64,000 nt of DNA from Natrinema sp031626495 (GTDB lineage: Archaea; Halobacteriota; Halobacteria; Halobacteriales; Natrialbaceae): NCBI RefSeq assembly GCF_031626495.1, contig NZ_JAMQOJ010000006.1, forward strand, positions 310,001 through 374,000, given 5' to 3'. Below, piece after piece: positions 34,174 to 43,488 of the stretch. The notes beneath the pieces are model-generated. The model had not been told where the DNA came from. It saw only the letters and a list, made by a program, of their open reading frames with translations, and did no database searches. Position 1 is the first letter of the stretch; every line of letters starts with the position of its first letter. Position numbers and translations under genes: made by a program.

Positions 34174-34827
34174 GTGACCGACGATCCCCTCCCGGCCGAA
34201 CACCTCTCGCCGCTCGCCGCGCTCGTCGACGAGGTACTCGCGGGCGTCGGCTACGAGGTGGCGGCCGCCACCGACGCGATCAACGACGCCGTCCCCGGCT
34301 ACGGCGGTCTCTTCGACCCCAAGACCACCCCGGCCGAGTTGCGTCGAGCGCTCGAGAGCCTGTTGGAGTCGGGACTCACCCGGCCACCCGTCTCCGAGCC
34401 GACGAGCGACACGCTCATTCTCTACGTCGACGGCAGTTCACGCGGCAACCCCGGTCCCGCAGGGGCGGGCGCTGTCATCATGGACGCTGCGGAGGACCAA
34501 CTCGCTCGTCTCGGCCGCCCCGTCGGCTCCCGAACGGGGAACAACACCGCCGAGTACGTCGCCCTCCAGCTCGGACTCGCCGAACTGGTGGCTCGCTACG
34601 AGCCGCGTAGGCTGGAAGTGCGCATCGATTCGATGACGGTCATCCGAGACGTCTGGGGCGGCGATGACCCGACGGAAGCGGGCGTCGAGTCGTACAGCGA
34701 GGCCGTCACGGCGTCACTGTCGGACATCCCGGACCACCGGTACACGCATCTGGCCGACAGCGACCCGAACCCCGCCGACGCGCTGGCGACAGTGGGTGCC
34801 GATATAGCGGCCTTCGGACCTGGATGA
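34174..34827 (+). CDS. rnhA: Ribonuclease HI-like protein
   Basis: 217 residues starting GTG. An N-terminal helical region of about 70 residues (LAALVDEVLAGVGYEVAAAT) precedes the RNase H fold. Catalytic acidic residues: D in LILYVDGSSRGNPGPAGAGA (about 88), E in NNTAEYVALQL (about 130), D in EVRIDSMTVI (about 152), D in SDPNPADALA (about 197). RNase HI removes RNA from RNA-DNA hybrids. A hairpin follows the stop. Confidence 0.85.
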   Translation: MTDDPLPAEHLSPLAALVDEVLAGVGYEVAAATDAINDAVPGYGGLFDPKTTPAELRRALESLLESGLTRPPVSEPTSDTLILYVDGSSRGNPGPAGAGAVIMDAAEDQLARLGRPVGSRTGNNTAEYVALQLGLAELVARYEPRRLEVRIDSMTVIRDVWGGDDPTEAGVESYSEAVTASLSDIPDHRYTHLADSDPNPADALATVGADIAAFGPG

Positions 34828-34833
34828 TCGCCT

Positions 34834-34858
34834 CCCACGCCGAAGCCGTGGGCTTTTC
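34834..34858. terminator. Hairpin after RNase HI gene
   Basis: CCCACGCCGAAGCCGTGGG then CTTTTCGCC. It may terminate transcription; the sequence also resembles the IS605-type hairpin at 15938. Confidence 0.4.
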
Positions 34859-34891
34859 GCCTCGCTAAACTGTACTCGAGAAGAGACCGAG

Positions 34892-35788
34892 ATGTCCCCT
34901 ACTGAACGACAGTCCGAGGAGAGATCGTCTCCGTTCAGCCCCGCGATCGACGCCCATACGCACCTCTTCCCGCAGCGGCTCAGCGACGCGATCCGCCGTT
35001 CGCTCACCGCCGAGACCGACTGGGAGTTCTCGCATCCGACGGCCCGGCCGGAGATCGAGGACGTCCTCCGGGCGGCCGGCGTCACCGCCTACGTCGCCCT
35101 CCCGTATGCGCACAAACCGGGCATCGCGCGCGAGTTGAACGAGTGGCTCCGCGAGCAGGCCGCCGCGTCGGAGATGCTGATCCCGTTCGCGACGGTCCAC
35201 CCCGACGACGACGGCGTCGCGGACATCGCTCGAGACGCCTTCGACGGCGGAGCGCGGGGCCTGAAGATCCACTGCCCGGTTCAGGAGTGTCGGCCCGCGG
35301 ACTCGCGACTCGAGGCGGCCCTCGAGGTCGCGGCGGCGTCCGACCGGCCGGTCACCTACCACGGCGGCACGGCACCGATGTTCGAGGACAGCCCGTACGT
35401 CGGCGCGGACGCGTTCGCGGAACTGGTGGCCTCGTATCCGGAGCTTCGCGTCTGCTGTGCACATATGGGCACCTACGAGGTCGATGAATTCCTCGACCTC
35501 GCGCAGAACCACAAGAACGTTTATCTCGACACCACGTTCGCGATGTCGACCGCGGCCGAAGAGACGATGGGGTTCGATCCGTCGACGATCGCCGACGAGA
35601 CCCTCGTCGAACTCTCGGAGTCGATCATGTACGGTTCCGACTTCCCGAACATTCCCTACCCCTACCGTGCCGAGCGGGCCGGACTGCTCGCTCGAGACCT
35701 CCCCGTGGAGACCGTCCGAGACATCTTCGCCAGAACGGCCGCCGACTATCTCAGGCTCGAGTCCGATTCGGGCTTCGACATTGGGTGA
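34892..35788 (+). CDS. Amidohydrolase family 2 (TIM-barrel metal-dependent hydrolase)
   Basis: 298 residues. Metal-binding HxH in AIDAHTHLFPQRL (about 22-24), a following KIHCPVQE strand, CCAHMGTYEVDEFLDL near 190, and the terminal Asp in IMYGSDFPNIPYPY (about 250). This is the amidohydrolase-2 arrangement found in decarboxylases and lactonases. There is no catabolic partner next to it. It may relate to the amidohydrolase-rich region after 48 kb, but it is 14 kb away. Confidence 0.8.
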   Translation: MSPTERQSEERSSPFSPAIDAHTHLFPQRLSDAIRRSLTAETDWEFSHPTARPEIEDVLRAAGVTAYVALPYAHKPGIARELNEWLREQAAASEMLIPFATVHPDDDGVADIARDAFDGGARGLKIHCPVQECRPADSRLEAALEVAAASDRPVTYHGGTAPMFEDSPYVGADAFAELVASYPELRVCCAHMGTYEVDEFLDLAQNHKNVYLDTTFAMSTAAEETMGFDPSTIADETLVELSESIMYGSDFPNIPYPYRAERAGLLARDLPVETVRDIFARTAADYLRLESDSGFDIG

Positions 35789-36267
35789 TGTGCGCGGTCG
35801 TCAGCTGAGGGGCAAAAGCCCGGGCGCAGCGGTAGAGATGTCACAGGACCTGCCGTGCCCACGGATGGTAGGTGACTAGTTGGATCAGGTAGGCGGGTGT
35901 GTGCCAGTTCGGGTACCGATACGTCGCGACACGGGAAACTCGACAGTCGATATGCTCGTGCGAACCCCGTCGCTGACCGTACTACTGTAGTATTTCAAAC
36001 GGCGTGTTCCGAAAAGCCGCGAGCGGCACGGGGAGTGGAAAACGTCCACTCGCGGCGCGGAAGGGGGGGTTCGGGGATGTGTCGTGCTGTGGGAACACGA
36101 CGATCGATACGAGGCTCGCGAGCCATTTCAGCCCGCTGCCAACAGACCGTGGTAGCCGCGTCGGTCGATTCCCCAATCGCTATGTAGCGTGAGTTGACGT
36201 AACGACTCGTGGGCCCTGTCTAGCTTGGCTCCTCCGTTCTTATTTACTTGTTAATTGACTGGTTTAG
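35789..36267. other. Intergenic region, nothing assigned
   Basis: GC-rich stretch (GGAAAACGTCCACTCGCGGC... near 36,040) followed by an AT-rich part at 36,240-36,310; no recognisable gene. Confidence 0.4.
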
Positions 36268-36483
36268 GTGAACTGTCGTATAGTTGTGTACGAAATACTC
36301 AAAACAATATTTGCGACCCGCCCGACTACCCATCCGCGAGTTGTGGAAGCGGTCAACTCTCGTCTTCCACGTGTGAAACCACTTCCCGAGACGGTTTCGG
36401 CCAACGTAGTAGCTCTGACCGCACAACGCTACCGAAAGGATGCGATCAGCAAACCGTGGCCATCGACGAGAAACACGGTGTGA
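36268..36483 (+). CDS. Hypothetical 71-residue helical protein
   Basis: Starts GTG (MNCRIVVYEILKTIFATRPT) in an AT-rich promoter-like setting. The sequence looks like two or three helices (HPRVVEAVNSRLPRVKPLPE, VVALTAQRYRKDA) with a basic character, so a small DNA-binding domain is conceivable. No family recognised. Confidence 0.35.
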   Translation: MNCRIVVYEILKTIFATRPTTHPRVVEAVNSRLPRVKPLPETVSANVVALTAQRYRKDAISKPWPSTRNTV

Positions 36484-37006
36484 GTGAAATCGCATTTCTC
36501 GGTCGCTTGATGTAGAATATGGCTGGATGGGTGTCTCGTCGACCGAAAACTATGACATCGAGTACGGGCCGTGAGCCTAGCTATATTGTACAAAAAGAAC
36601 AATATAATGTGATGCTGATATTGATAGATATTCTGCCAATTTCGGCCCGACGATGGTGAGTCTGAGACGCTGTCAGCCAGTCGATGTACCCGTTGTTCGC
36701 TTGAAGAGAATGCTCTTCGTCGACACGCGAGGGATTGCTCGTGTCTATCGAAGCGAATGACCCAATTCGTGGAGTTATGCGGTGAACCCCTGACGGGCAT
36801 CGCCGTCTGCTCCAGTTTCCGAGATTCGTCAAATTCCGTCGTCTAGCACTCTCCGAACGGGTTTGTGGACAACACGACCTAACTCACTCTCTGTCCTATT
36901 CGCTTCTCGAGCTAGTTCAAGCTAGCCTTCATTCAATATTTTCACTCATCGCAGTAGAAGGATTAAAGCCCCTTCGCTCTCGCGTTCAGGCAGTCGGGTT
37001 TGAAAG
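36484..37006. other. Intergenic region, AT-richer than surroundings
   Basis: Short frames on the minus strand (for example 36581-36832) lack motifs. Base composition is below the local GC average, as expected of decayed or acquired DNA. Confidence 0.4.
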
Positions 37007-37150
37007 TCACTCGAGTGAATTTGCTCGATTTTGCATTACGTTATTACACTCCGGGCAGTTGCCAGGGTGCGACGTTGATCGTGCGATTTCACCGCACTGT
37101 AAGCATTCGTATGTGGATTCGGTTTCAGAGTCGTCTTGTGCGTCGAACAT
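37007..37150 (-). CDS. Rubrerythrin-like small zinc-ribbon protein
   Basis: 47 residues from MFDAQDDSETESTYECLQCG, with CxxC pairs ECLQCG and NCPECN 14-15 residues apart. It is the short rubrerythrin-like zinc ribbon very common in haloarchaea, where the knuckles bind one Zn or Fe. I chose the second Met because the acidic leader starts there. Role unknown. Confidence 0.7.
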   Translation of the reverse strand: MFDAQDDSETESTYECLQCGEIARSTSHPGNCPECNNVMQNRANSLE

Positions 37151-37244
37151 CACCACGGTCTGAAACATGCATGTATATAGTATTAACCGTGCCAAAGTGT
37201 ATTATTTCCTAATATGGGGTTGGATCCGAATGTGGCGTTCGGGA

Positions 37245-37397
37245 TCAGATCGTGACTCTCCACGTAACGCGATCCCACGTCCGCTCGTAGATATAGTACG
37301 TTCCCGTTTTGAGGTGGTTAGTGTCGAGTTCGATATTCAGGGCGATATCCCCATTTCCGACGACCAACCACGCCACGTTTACCGTAATCAGGAGCAT
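37245..37397 (-). CDS. Possible 50-residue membrane protein
   Basis: MLLITVNVAWLVVGNGDIAL gives one hydrophobic segment, followed by a beta-like polar tail (LKTGTYYIYERTWDRVTW). No family recognised. Confidence 0.25.
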   Translation of the reverse strand: MLLITVNVAWLVVGNGDIALNIELDTNHLKTGTYYIYERTWDRVTWRVTI

Positions 37398-37824
37398 GAC
37401 TGGCCGACAACGAGGTGTTTTGACGATTGCCCGCTTCCGATATACTCGAGAAGACTTCATCTCTCCTCGTCGGCGTCGCGTTTTGGACGGGCATCCGGCC
37501 GTTGCCCGCCAAACCAGAACCTGGGTCGTCGGACCGAGCACCGTTCGGTTCGATAGCTACTACGGAGGTTGAAATCGGGCGGTGTTACTCCACAGCGGAT
37601 CGTCCCAGCATAGAACGCCCGAGCGAGAATTGTGTCTCGATCCGTACCGTTTGGCACACTTTGCCTCACAACGCATCTACAGTTGCCATGTGCCGGGGTG
37701 ATTCTCGCGCTCGACACGACTACCGCTTTACAGACGAGCAGTTCAACCAGCGGTACGCAACTGATCGGTTACCCTGATAGTCACTCTCCTAGCCCTTTTT
37801 GACAACTGCTCCTGAAGTCGTGTT
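37398..37824. other. Region upstream of ppc
   Basis: No convincing gene; includes the promoter region of ppc. Confidence 0.4.
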
Positions 37825-40515
37825 GTGCGACTCCATAGCAGGGGCGTCCGTCAGGACGTCCGCGAACTCGGCGCACTGCTCGGTGATGTCCTCGAGGGAC
37901 AGACATCTCGCAAAGCGTTCGAAGCGGTCGAATCGTCTCGTCGATCCTCGATCGAATACCGATCGGGCGAACGTGAGTCCCGAGAGTCGCTGATCGCGGA
38001 ACTCGAAGAGCTCTCGCCCCACCAACAGCGAATCGTCGCCCGCGGGTTCACGACCTACTTCGAGTTAATCAACCTCGCGGAGGAGCGCGAGCGGGTTCGG
38101 ACGATTCGCACGGATTCTCACGAGGGAACGCTCGAGGATAGCCTCGAGACCGCGGCCGAAGAGCTCGGCGAAGCCGACGTCGAAACCGTCCGGGAGATCC
38201 TGGACGACGTACTGATCGAGCCGACCTTCACCGCTCACCCGACGGAAGCCCGCCGCAAGACGGTCAAGTCCAAACTTCGAGAGATTTCGACGTACCTCGA
38301 GACGCTAGACGAACAGCTGCTGACCGAGAAGGAGGAGAGTCAGGTCTGGCGGGACATCGACGCGGAGATAACGAGCCTCTGGCAGACGCCACAGGTGCGC
38401 AACCGCCAGCCGGAACCAGAAGACGAGGCGCGCAACGTCCAGTGGTACCTCGAGAACACGCTGTTCGATGTCGTCGGCGAGGTGTACGACGAACTCGACG
38501 ATGCCATCGACGCCGAGGTGTCGGGGAGCCCCGACATCCCGAAACTCTTCGAGTTCCGCTCGTGGGCGGGCAGCGACCGCGACGGAAACCCCCACGTTAC
38601 CCCCGAGGTGACCGCCAACACGCTCGAGCGCCAGCGTGAGGTCGTCCTCGAAAAATACCGCGACCAGCTCAAGCGGCTCTCGGGCGTGCTGAGCCAGGAC
38701 GGCAGCCGGATCGACGCCGGCTCGGCGTTCCAGGCCTCGCTCGAGCGCGACCGCGAGCGCCTGCCGGGCAGCGCCCGCACCGCCGAAGAACGCTACCTCG
38801 GCGAGCCCTACCGACAGAAGCTCAAACTCATGCGCGAACGTCTCGACCGTGTCGGCGACGTTCGACCGGGCGGCTACGACGAGGTCGACGACCTCATCGA
38901 GGATCTCGAGGTGGTCGCGCAGAGCCTGCGCAACAACGGGGCCGAGAGCGTCGTCGAGGCCCACGTCGACCCGATCCGCCGGCAGGTCGCCACGTTCGGA
39001 CTCTCGCTGGCGAGCCTCGACCTGCGGGACCACCAGCAGAAACACACCGACGCCATCGCGGAAGCCCTCGAAGCCGAGGGGATCGACTACCACGACCTCT
39101 CGGAGGACGAGCGCGTCGAGTTCCTGACTGACGCCGTGTTGCAGGACGAACCCGTGATCGACCTGGGTGAGACCGCGAAGCTTTCGGACGACTCGGCCCG
39201 CGTCCTCGAACTCTTCGACAGTCTCGCCGAGTGGCAGACCGAGTACGGCGTCCACGCCATCGACACCTACTGCATCTCGATGACCGAAGAGCCCAGCCAC
39301 GTCCTCGAGGTGCTGTTCCTGGCCGATCAGGCCGGCGTCATCTCGCTGCCCGAACACAGCGGCATCGACATCGTCCCGCTTCTGGAGACCGAGTACGCCC
39401 TCTCCGGAGCACGGCGGATCATGGGGACGCTGTTCGAGAACGAGGCCTACGCGCAGGCACTGGAAGCCCGCGGCCGCACCCAGGAGATCATGCTGGGGTA
39501 CTCGGACTCGAACAAGGAGAACGGCTTCCTCGCGGCCAACTGGTCGCTGTACAAGAACCAGCGCCGACTGGGCGAGATCTGTGACGACCACGACGTGACG
39601 ATGCGGCTGTTCCACGGCCGCGGTGGCTCGATCTCGCGGGGCGGCGGTCCGATGAACGAGGCGCTGCTCGCGCTGCCGAACTCGACGGTGACCGGCCAGG
39701 TCAAGTTTACCGAGCAGGGCGAAGCGATCGCCGAGAAGTACGCCAATCCGCGCATCGCCGAGCGCAACATCGAGCAGATGCTCAACGCCCAGCTCCGGGC
39801 GCGCAAGCGAGCGGTCGATCGACCCGAAGAGGAGGTCCACGAGGAGTGGATCGAGGCCATGGAGACGATGGCCGACACCGCCCGGCAGGAGTACCGCGAC
39901 CTGCTCGAGAGCGACGGCTTCGTGCAGTACTTCGAACAGGCGACCCCGATCACGGTCATCGAGGACCTCGATCTGGGCTCGCGGCCGGCCTCGCGGTCGG
40001 GCGAGCGGACCGTCGAGGACCTGCGGGCGATCCCGTGGGTGTTCTCGTGGACCCAGTCGCGGTGTATCCTGCCGGGCTGGTACGCCATCGCGACGGGTAT
40101 CGACGCGTTTCTCGAAGAAGGGGGGTCGATGGAGACGCTCCAAACGATGTACGACGAGTGGCCGTTCTTCCGAACGACGCTCGATAACGCCGCGCTCTCG
40201 CTATCGCGGACCGAACTCGAGATCGCCGAACGCTACGCGGACATGGCGGATCCGGACCTCCGCGAGCGGTTCTTCCCGCGGTTGACCGACGAGTACGACC
40301 GGGCGGCGGAACTGATCCAGGAGATCGGTCAGCGCGACCGGCTGCATACCCGCGACTGGCTCGGGGAGAACCTGGAACGGCGAAACCCCTACGTCGACCC
40401 GCTGAACCTGCTCCAGGTCTACCTGCTCGATCGGACCCACCGGACCGACATTGAGGAGCGAACCCTCCGGCTGACAGCCAAAGGAATCGCCGCCGGAATG
40501 AAAAATACGGGATAG
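37825..40515 (+). CDS. ppc: Phosphoenolpyruvate carboxylase
   Basis: 896 residues, the normal length for haloarchaeal PEPC. It adds bicarbonate to PEP to form oxaloacetate and refills the TCA cycle. The catalytic His is in LIEPTFTAHPTEARRKT (about 138), GYSDSNKENGFLAANW is near 555-570, and the glycine-rich loop FHGRGGSISRGGGPMNEAL is near 594-612. The C-terminus MKNTG corresponds to the family's terminal Asn-Thr-Gly. The start is GTG, giving the usual N-terminus RLHSRGVRQDVRELGALLGD. The IS605 element inserted 30 bases after its stop does not disrupt it. Confidence 0.95.
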   Translation: MRLHSRGVRQDVRELGALLGDVLEGQTSRKAFEAVESSRRSSIEYRSGERESRESLIAELEELSPHQQRIVARGFTTYFELINLAEERERVRTIRTDSHEGTLEDSLETAAEELGEADVETVREILDDVLIEPTFTAHPTEARRKTVKSKLREISTYLETLDEQLLTEKEESQVWRDIDAEITSLWQTPQVRNRQPEPEDEARNVQWYLENTLFDVVGEVYDELDDAIDAEVSGSPDIPKLFEFRSWAGSDRDGNPHVTPEVTANTLERQREVVLEKYRDQLKRLSGVLSQDGSRIDAGSAFQASLERDRERLPGSARTAEERYLGEPYRQKLKLMRERLDRVGDVRPGGYDEVDDLIEDLEVVAQSLRNNGAESVVEAHVDPIRRQVATFGLSLASLDLRDHQQKHTDAIAEALEAEGIDYHDLSEDERVEFLTDAVLQDEPVIDLGETAKLSDDSARVLELFDSLAEWQTEYGVHAIDTYCISMTEEPSHVLEVLFLADQAGVISLPEHSGIDIVPLLETEYALSGARRIMGTLFENEAYAQALEARGRTQEIMLGYSDSNKENGFLAANWSLYKNQRRLGEICDDHDVTMRLFHGRGGSISRGGGPMNEALLALPNSTVTGQVKFTEQGEAIAEKYANPRIAERNIEQMLNAQLRARKRAVDRPEEEVHEEWIEAMETMADTARQEYRDLLESDGFVQYFEQATPITVIEDLDLGSRPASRSGERTVEDLRAIPWVFSWTQSRCILPGWYAIATGIDAFLEEGGSMETLQTMYDEWPFFRTTLDNAALSLSRTELEIAERYADMADPDLRERFFPRLTDEYDRAAELIQEIGQRDRLHTRDWLGENLERRNPYVDPLNLLQVYLLDRTHRTDIEERTLRLTAKGIAAGMKNTG

Positions 40516-40599
40516 GAATTCGATCGGGGCGTCTCTAAACTAGTTGCGAGGGCGAGTTCCCCGACCCACGGGGGTTGGGGGTGAAGCCCGACACTCGGC

Positions 40600-40998
40600 C
40601 TAGTGTTCTGTCTCCTCGATATACCGTTCAACCACCTCTTCCGATACTGCTCCCGTCGTTCCCACGTAGTATCCGACCTTCCAGAATCCACCTCCCCAGA
40701 AGTATGAATCCCGAAGCTCAGGATACCGCTCCAGCAAGTGCTTGCCAGAGTACGACTTGAACTGCCGAGCGATGTCCGACGGACTGTGCTTCGGGTCGCA
40801 CTGGACGAACAGGTGTACGTGGTCGTCCGCTATCTCCAACGCCAAAATCTCGTGCCCGATGTGGTCGGCAGTCTCACCAAACAACTCACGCACACCGTCC
40901 TCCACTACGCCGAGAACCGAGTGTCGGTACTTCGGACACCACACGAAGTGATACTTGCAGGAACTAACCGAATGTGCGTGACTGCGGCACTCCTCCAT
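40600..40998 (-). CDS. tnpA: TnpA, Y1 HUH transposase
   Basis: 132 residues. CKYHFVWCPKYRHSVL signature at the N-terminus, HUH motif DDHVHLFVQ (about 58-66), probable catalytic Tyr in the last helix EEVVERYIEE (about 118-127). It is intact in length and motifs. It is divergent from tnpB; their 5' ends are about 45 bases apart and share a promoter region. Confidence 0.9.
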   Translation of the reverse strand: MEECRSHAHSVSSCKYHFVWCPKYRHSVLGVVEDGVRELFGETADHIGHEILALEIADDHVHLFVQCDPKHSPSDIARQFKSYSGKHLLERYPELRDSYFWGGGFWKVGYYVGTTGAVSEEVVERYIEETEH

Positions 40999-41042
40999 CC
41001 CGAATCCCCACCTTTATGACCAATCGGAATAACCGTCAAAGT

Positions 41043-42347
41043 ATGGGTGAAGAAGCCACGAAAACCATTCAGACGCGCCTTCACATGGCGTCTGGTGAGC
41101 GGTCGTGGCTTCACGACGCCCGCCTCACATCACGCGAGATATTCAACGACACCATCCGTCTCAAGGAACAGGGATACACTCGCACCGAGATACAGCGGGA
41201 GGTTGACCGCGACGACTTCTTGCGGAACAACAAGTGCGCGGTCGTCGGCAAAGCTCTCCAAACGTGGGACTCCTACCAGTCACTCAAAGACTGGTGGGAG
41301 AACCAAGATGACCCTGATGGCGGCAAGCCGACTCCGCCGAGTACCGACAAAACTGGTGCGTACCCGCTCGTGATGGCGCACACGGAAGGCTACCGCCTCA
41401 CCGTGGACGACGACACGAACCGCGTCCAGTTCCGCATCAGCCCGAAACCCTACAAGAAGGTGAAAGGCCACCTGCACGGTGAACCGGACGCAATGGATAA
41501 ACTTCGAGACGCCATCACGTCGGACGAGGTGGATGTTGGGCAGGCAGAACTCCTGTACCGCGATGGCGTGTACTACCTACACGTCACGGTCACACGCGAG
41601 TTCAACGTGCCCGAACCCGACACAGCTGACACCGTGGTCGGCGTGGACATCAACGAGCGCAACGTCGCTCTCACCGCTCTTGACCGCGAGACGATGCGGA
41701 CGAAGGGCACACTTGTCCTTGACTACGGACGAGTGAAGCAGGAACGCCAACGCTACCACACCATCACCACTCGCTGTCAAGAACACGGTAAGACGAGCAT
41801 CCACAAGAAACTCGGTGACAAGGAAGAGCGATTCACCGAATGGGTGTTGCATCGACTCTCCCGTGCTGTCGTGGAATTCGCGGAGCAGTTCTCGAACTCG
41901 GTTATCGTGTTTGAGGATATGAGCGGTATCCGCGATGAAATGCAGTACGGGTCGTATATGAACCGCCGGTTGCACAAGCTTCCGTTCCACAAGTTCGAGA
42001 CCTTTGTCTCGTACAAGGCGATGTGGCGGGAGATTCCCACCGACACGGTGGACGCGTACTACAATTCAAAGACGTGTTCGTGCTGTGGCGAACGTGGGTA
42101 TCGACAGGGACGGCGGTTCCGATGTACGAACGACGAGTGTGACGCGGTGCAAGACCACGCTGACCGGAATGCGTCTGTGAACATCGCGTGGCGCGAGAAG
42201 GCGAAACTCGACGGAAACACGACGAATTACCGGACTCACAAAACCCAGCCGCAGGTGCGGTCGGTGCGTCTGTCCGGGTCGGGGCGCATAAGCCGCCCAC
42301 CCTCATCCCGTTCCCTCGCGGAACAGGGAGTGCTAGCGCACGGCTGA
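41043..42347 (+). CDS. tnpB: TnpB, RNA-guided endonuclease
   Basis: About 434 residues from MGEEATKTIQTRLHMASGER; upstream in-frame Mets overlap tnpA and look less likely. RuvC residues: Asp in VVGVDINERNVALT, Glu in SVIVFEDMSGIRDE, Asp in DHADRNASVNIAWRE. The zinc finger is CSCCGERGYRQ ... CTNDEC. It is only distantly similar to the TnpB at 27,806. A structured right end follows the stop and would supply the guide RNA. Confidence 0.9.
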   Translation: MGEEATKTIQTRLHMASGERSWLHDARLTSREIFNDTIRLKEQGYTRTEIQREVDRDDFLRNNKCAVVGKALQTWDSYQSLKDWWENQDDPDGGKPTPPSTDKTGAYPLVMAHTEGYRLTVDDDTNRVQFRISPKPYKKVKGHLHGEPDAMDKLRDAITSDEVDVGQAELLYRDGVYYLHVTVTREFNVPEPDTADTVVGVDINERNVALTALDRETMRTKGTLVLDYGRVKQERQRYHTITTRCQEHGKTSIHKKLGDKEERFTEWVLHRLSRAVVEFAEQFSNSVIVFEDMSGIRDEMQYGSYMNRRLHKLPFHKFETFVSYKAMWREIPTDTVDAYYNSKTCSCCGERGYRQGRRFRCTNDECDAVQDHADRNASVNIAWREKAKLDGNTTNYRTHKTQPQVRSVRLSGSGRISRPPSSRSLAEQGVLAHG

Positions 42348-42443
42348 GGAAATTAGAAAAGCCTCGGGCCACCGCGCCCGAGGCTGTTTACGACAGCCGA
42401 CCAGCTAAGAGCGAGGCGCACTCAGATACGTAGTTCTGAGCTC

Positions 42444-43256
42444 CTATAGCTCCCCCTCCGCGAGGTATAGACTCCGGTTGACGATGAGGTTGGCAATCCT
42501 ATTGCTGTCCATGATCTCGGTCTCTGCCTCGTCTGGATCCGTCCCCTCGGGATACCGTTTCACTTTAAACGAATCCAGAGCGTTCCGATTTTCCGTGACC
42601 GGCTCGATTACCTCGATCAGCTCATCGTCGACCTTGTTGTGGAGAGTGGTACCACTTTCGAAACCGACTACGGGAACATCGTCTGGCCAGTCCCACTGGA
42701 AGTTTCGAACGTACTGGTCGAACTGCCAGACCAACTGTTCGATAGCGCTCTCCTCGGTGACAGTGTTTTCAGTCGATTGTTCGAGATTGCGGTCCCAGTA
42801 GTCGATAGTACACTTCTTCAGATCGGCCTGAAGATTATCTTCGACGAGTTTCTCTTCGATCGGATATCCGATTTCGATCGCGATGATCGCGTGCTGGTCG
42901 AGATGATTGAGACACCGTTGGCATTCCATCTCGAAGATAGAGATGTCTACCGGGTTTTCGAGGGAGAGGTGAGCGAGTTCCTTCCCACAGTTCGGACACC
43001 AGAGAAAGAGAACGTCGTTCTCCGCACTGGACATCTCGTTGAGGACGGTGAGCTCGTCGAAGGCTTTGTCTTCGGGCGGCTGCTGTTTCGTGTTTGACGT
43101 GCTTTCCTCCGTCTCGATACCTTTCCCCGCGAATTTGGCCAGTTGTCGGTCTTTCAATAGCGCCTTAATGACCGAGTCGTGGGATGAGTGAGATTCCTCC
43201 TCGAGGATCTCTTCGATCTGTTCTTTCGTCCAATCCCGAACCCGGATAGTTGCCAT
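42444..43256 (-). CDS. Unassigned protein with RHH-like N-terminus and zinc ribbon
   Basis: 270 residues from MATIRVRDWTKEQIEEILEE. The first 45 residues resemble a ribbon-helix-helix or antitoxin-type DNA-binding unit (HDSVIKALLKDRQLAKF). A zinc ribbon follows (LWCPNCGKELAH ... MECQRCLNH, about 105-140). The remainder is acidic mixed alpha/beta sequence without recognised motif. It may be a regulator. It directly follows an IS605 element on the 3' side. Confidence 0.55.
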   Translation of the reverse strand: MATIRVRDWTKEQIEEILEEESHSSHDSVIKALLKDRQLAKFAGKGIETEESTSNTKQQPPEDKAFDELTVLNEMSSAENDVLFLWCPNCGKELAHLSLENPVDISIFEMECQRCLNHLDQHAIIAIEIGYPIEEKLVEDNLQADLKKCTIDYWDRNLEQSTENTVTEESAIEQLVWQFDQYVRNFQWDWPDDVPVVGFESGTTLHNKVDDELIEVIEPVTENRNALDSFKVKRYPEGTDPDEAETEIMDSNRIANLIVNRSLYLAEGEL

Positions 43257-43488
43257 AGTGTGTGAACTCTGTATGTGCCTCAATAACTTTTGCCATAATT
43301 ACACCATGTTGGCTGAGAGAATATAAAGAGAACCGAAACAACGTCGGCAGTATTGACATCAGGAAATGGTACTCGATTGCTGTACGTGGGTAGGACGATC
43401 TATCGGCTACTCTACCCTGACAACTAAATCCAGAGCGCGCTAAGAACGACTGTTAGTGCGCAGCAACGGCCGTTGCACGCTGCTGTGT

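Larger units (their letters stand above)
40548..42395. mobile_element. IS200/IS605-type element with divergent tnpA and tnpB
   Basis: The structured end at 40548-40605 (CGACCCACGGGGGTTGGGGG region) adjoins the 3' end of tnpA. The other end at 42355-42390 (GCCTCGGGCC-ACCGC-GCCC GAGGC hairpin) follows tnpB. The two genes point away from each other, unlike the co-directional element at 27.7 kb, so two IS605 subtypes are present. Confidence 0.75.

Noticed and set aside
36429..36832. Minus-strand frames of 83 and 123 codons
   Set aside because: They overlap each other in different frames, show no motif and lie in AT-richer DNA; not separable from chance.
38305..40143. 612-codon minus-strand open frame inside ppc
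   Set aside because: Antisense shadow typical of high-GC haloarchaeal genes; composition (Arg/Val/Leu/Asp-rich) matches a mirror of the PEPC frame.
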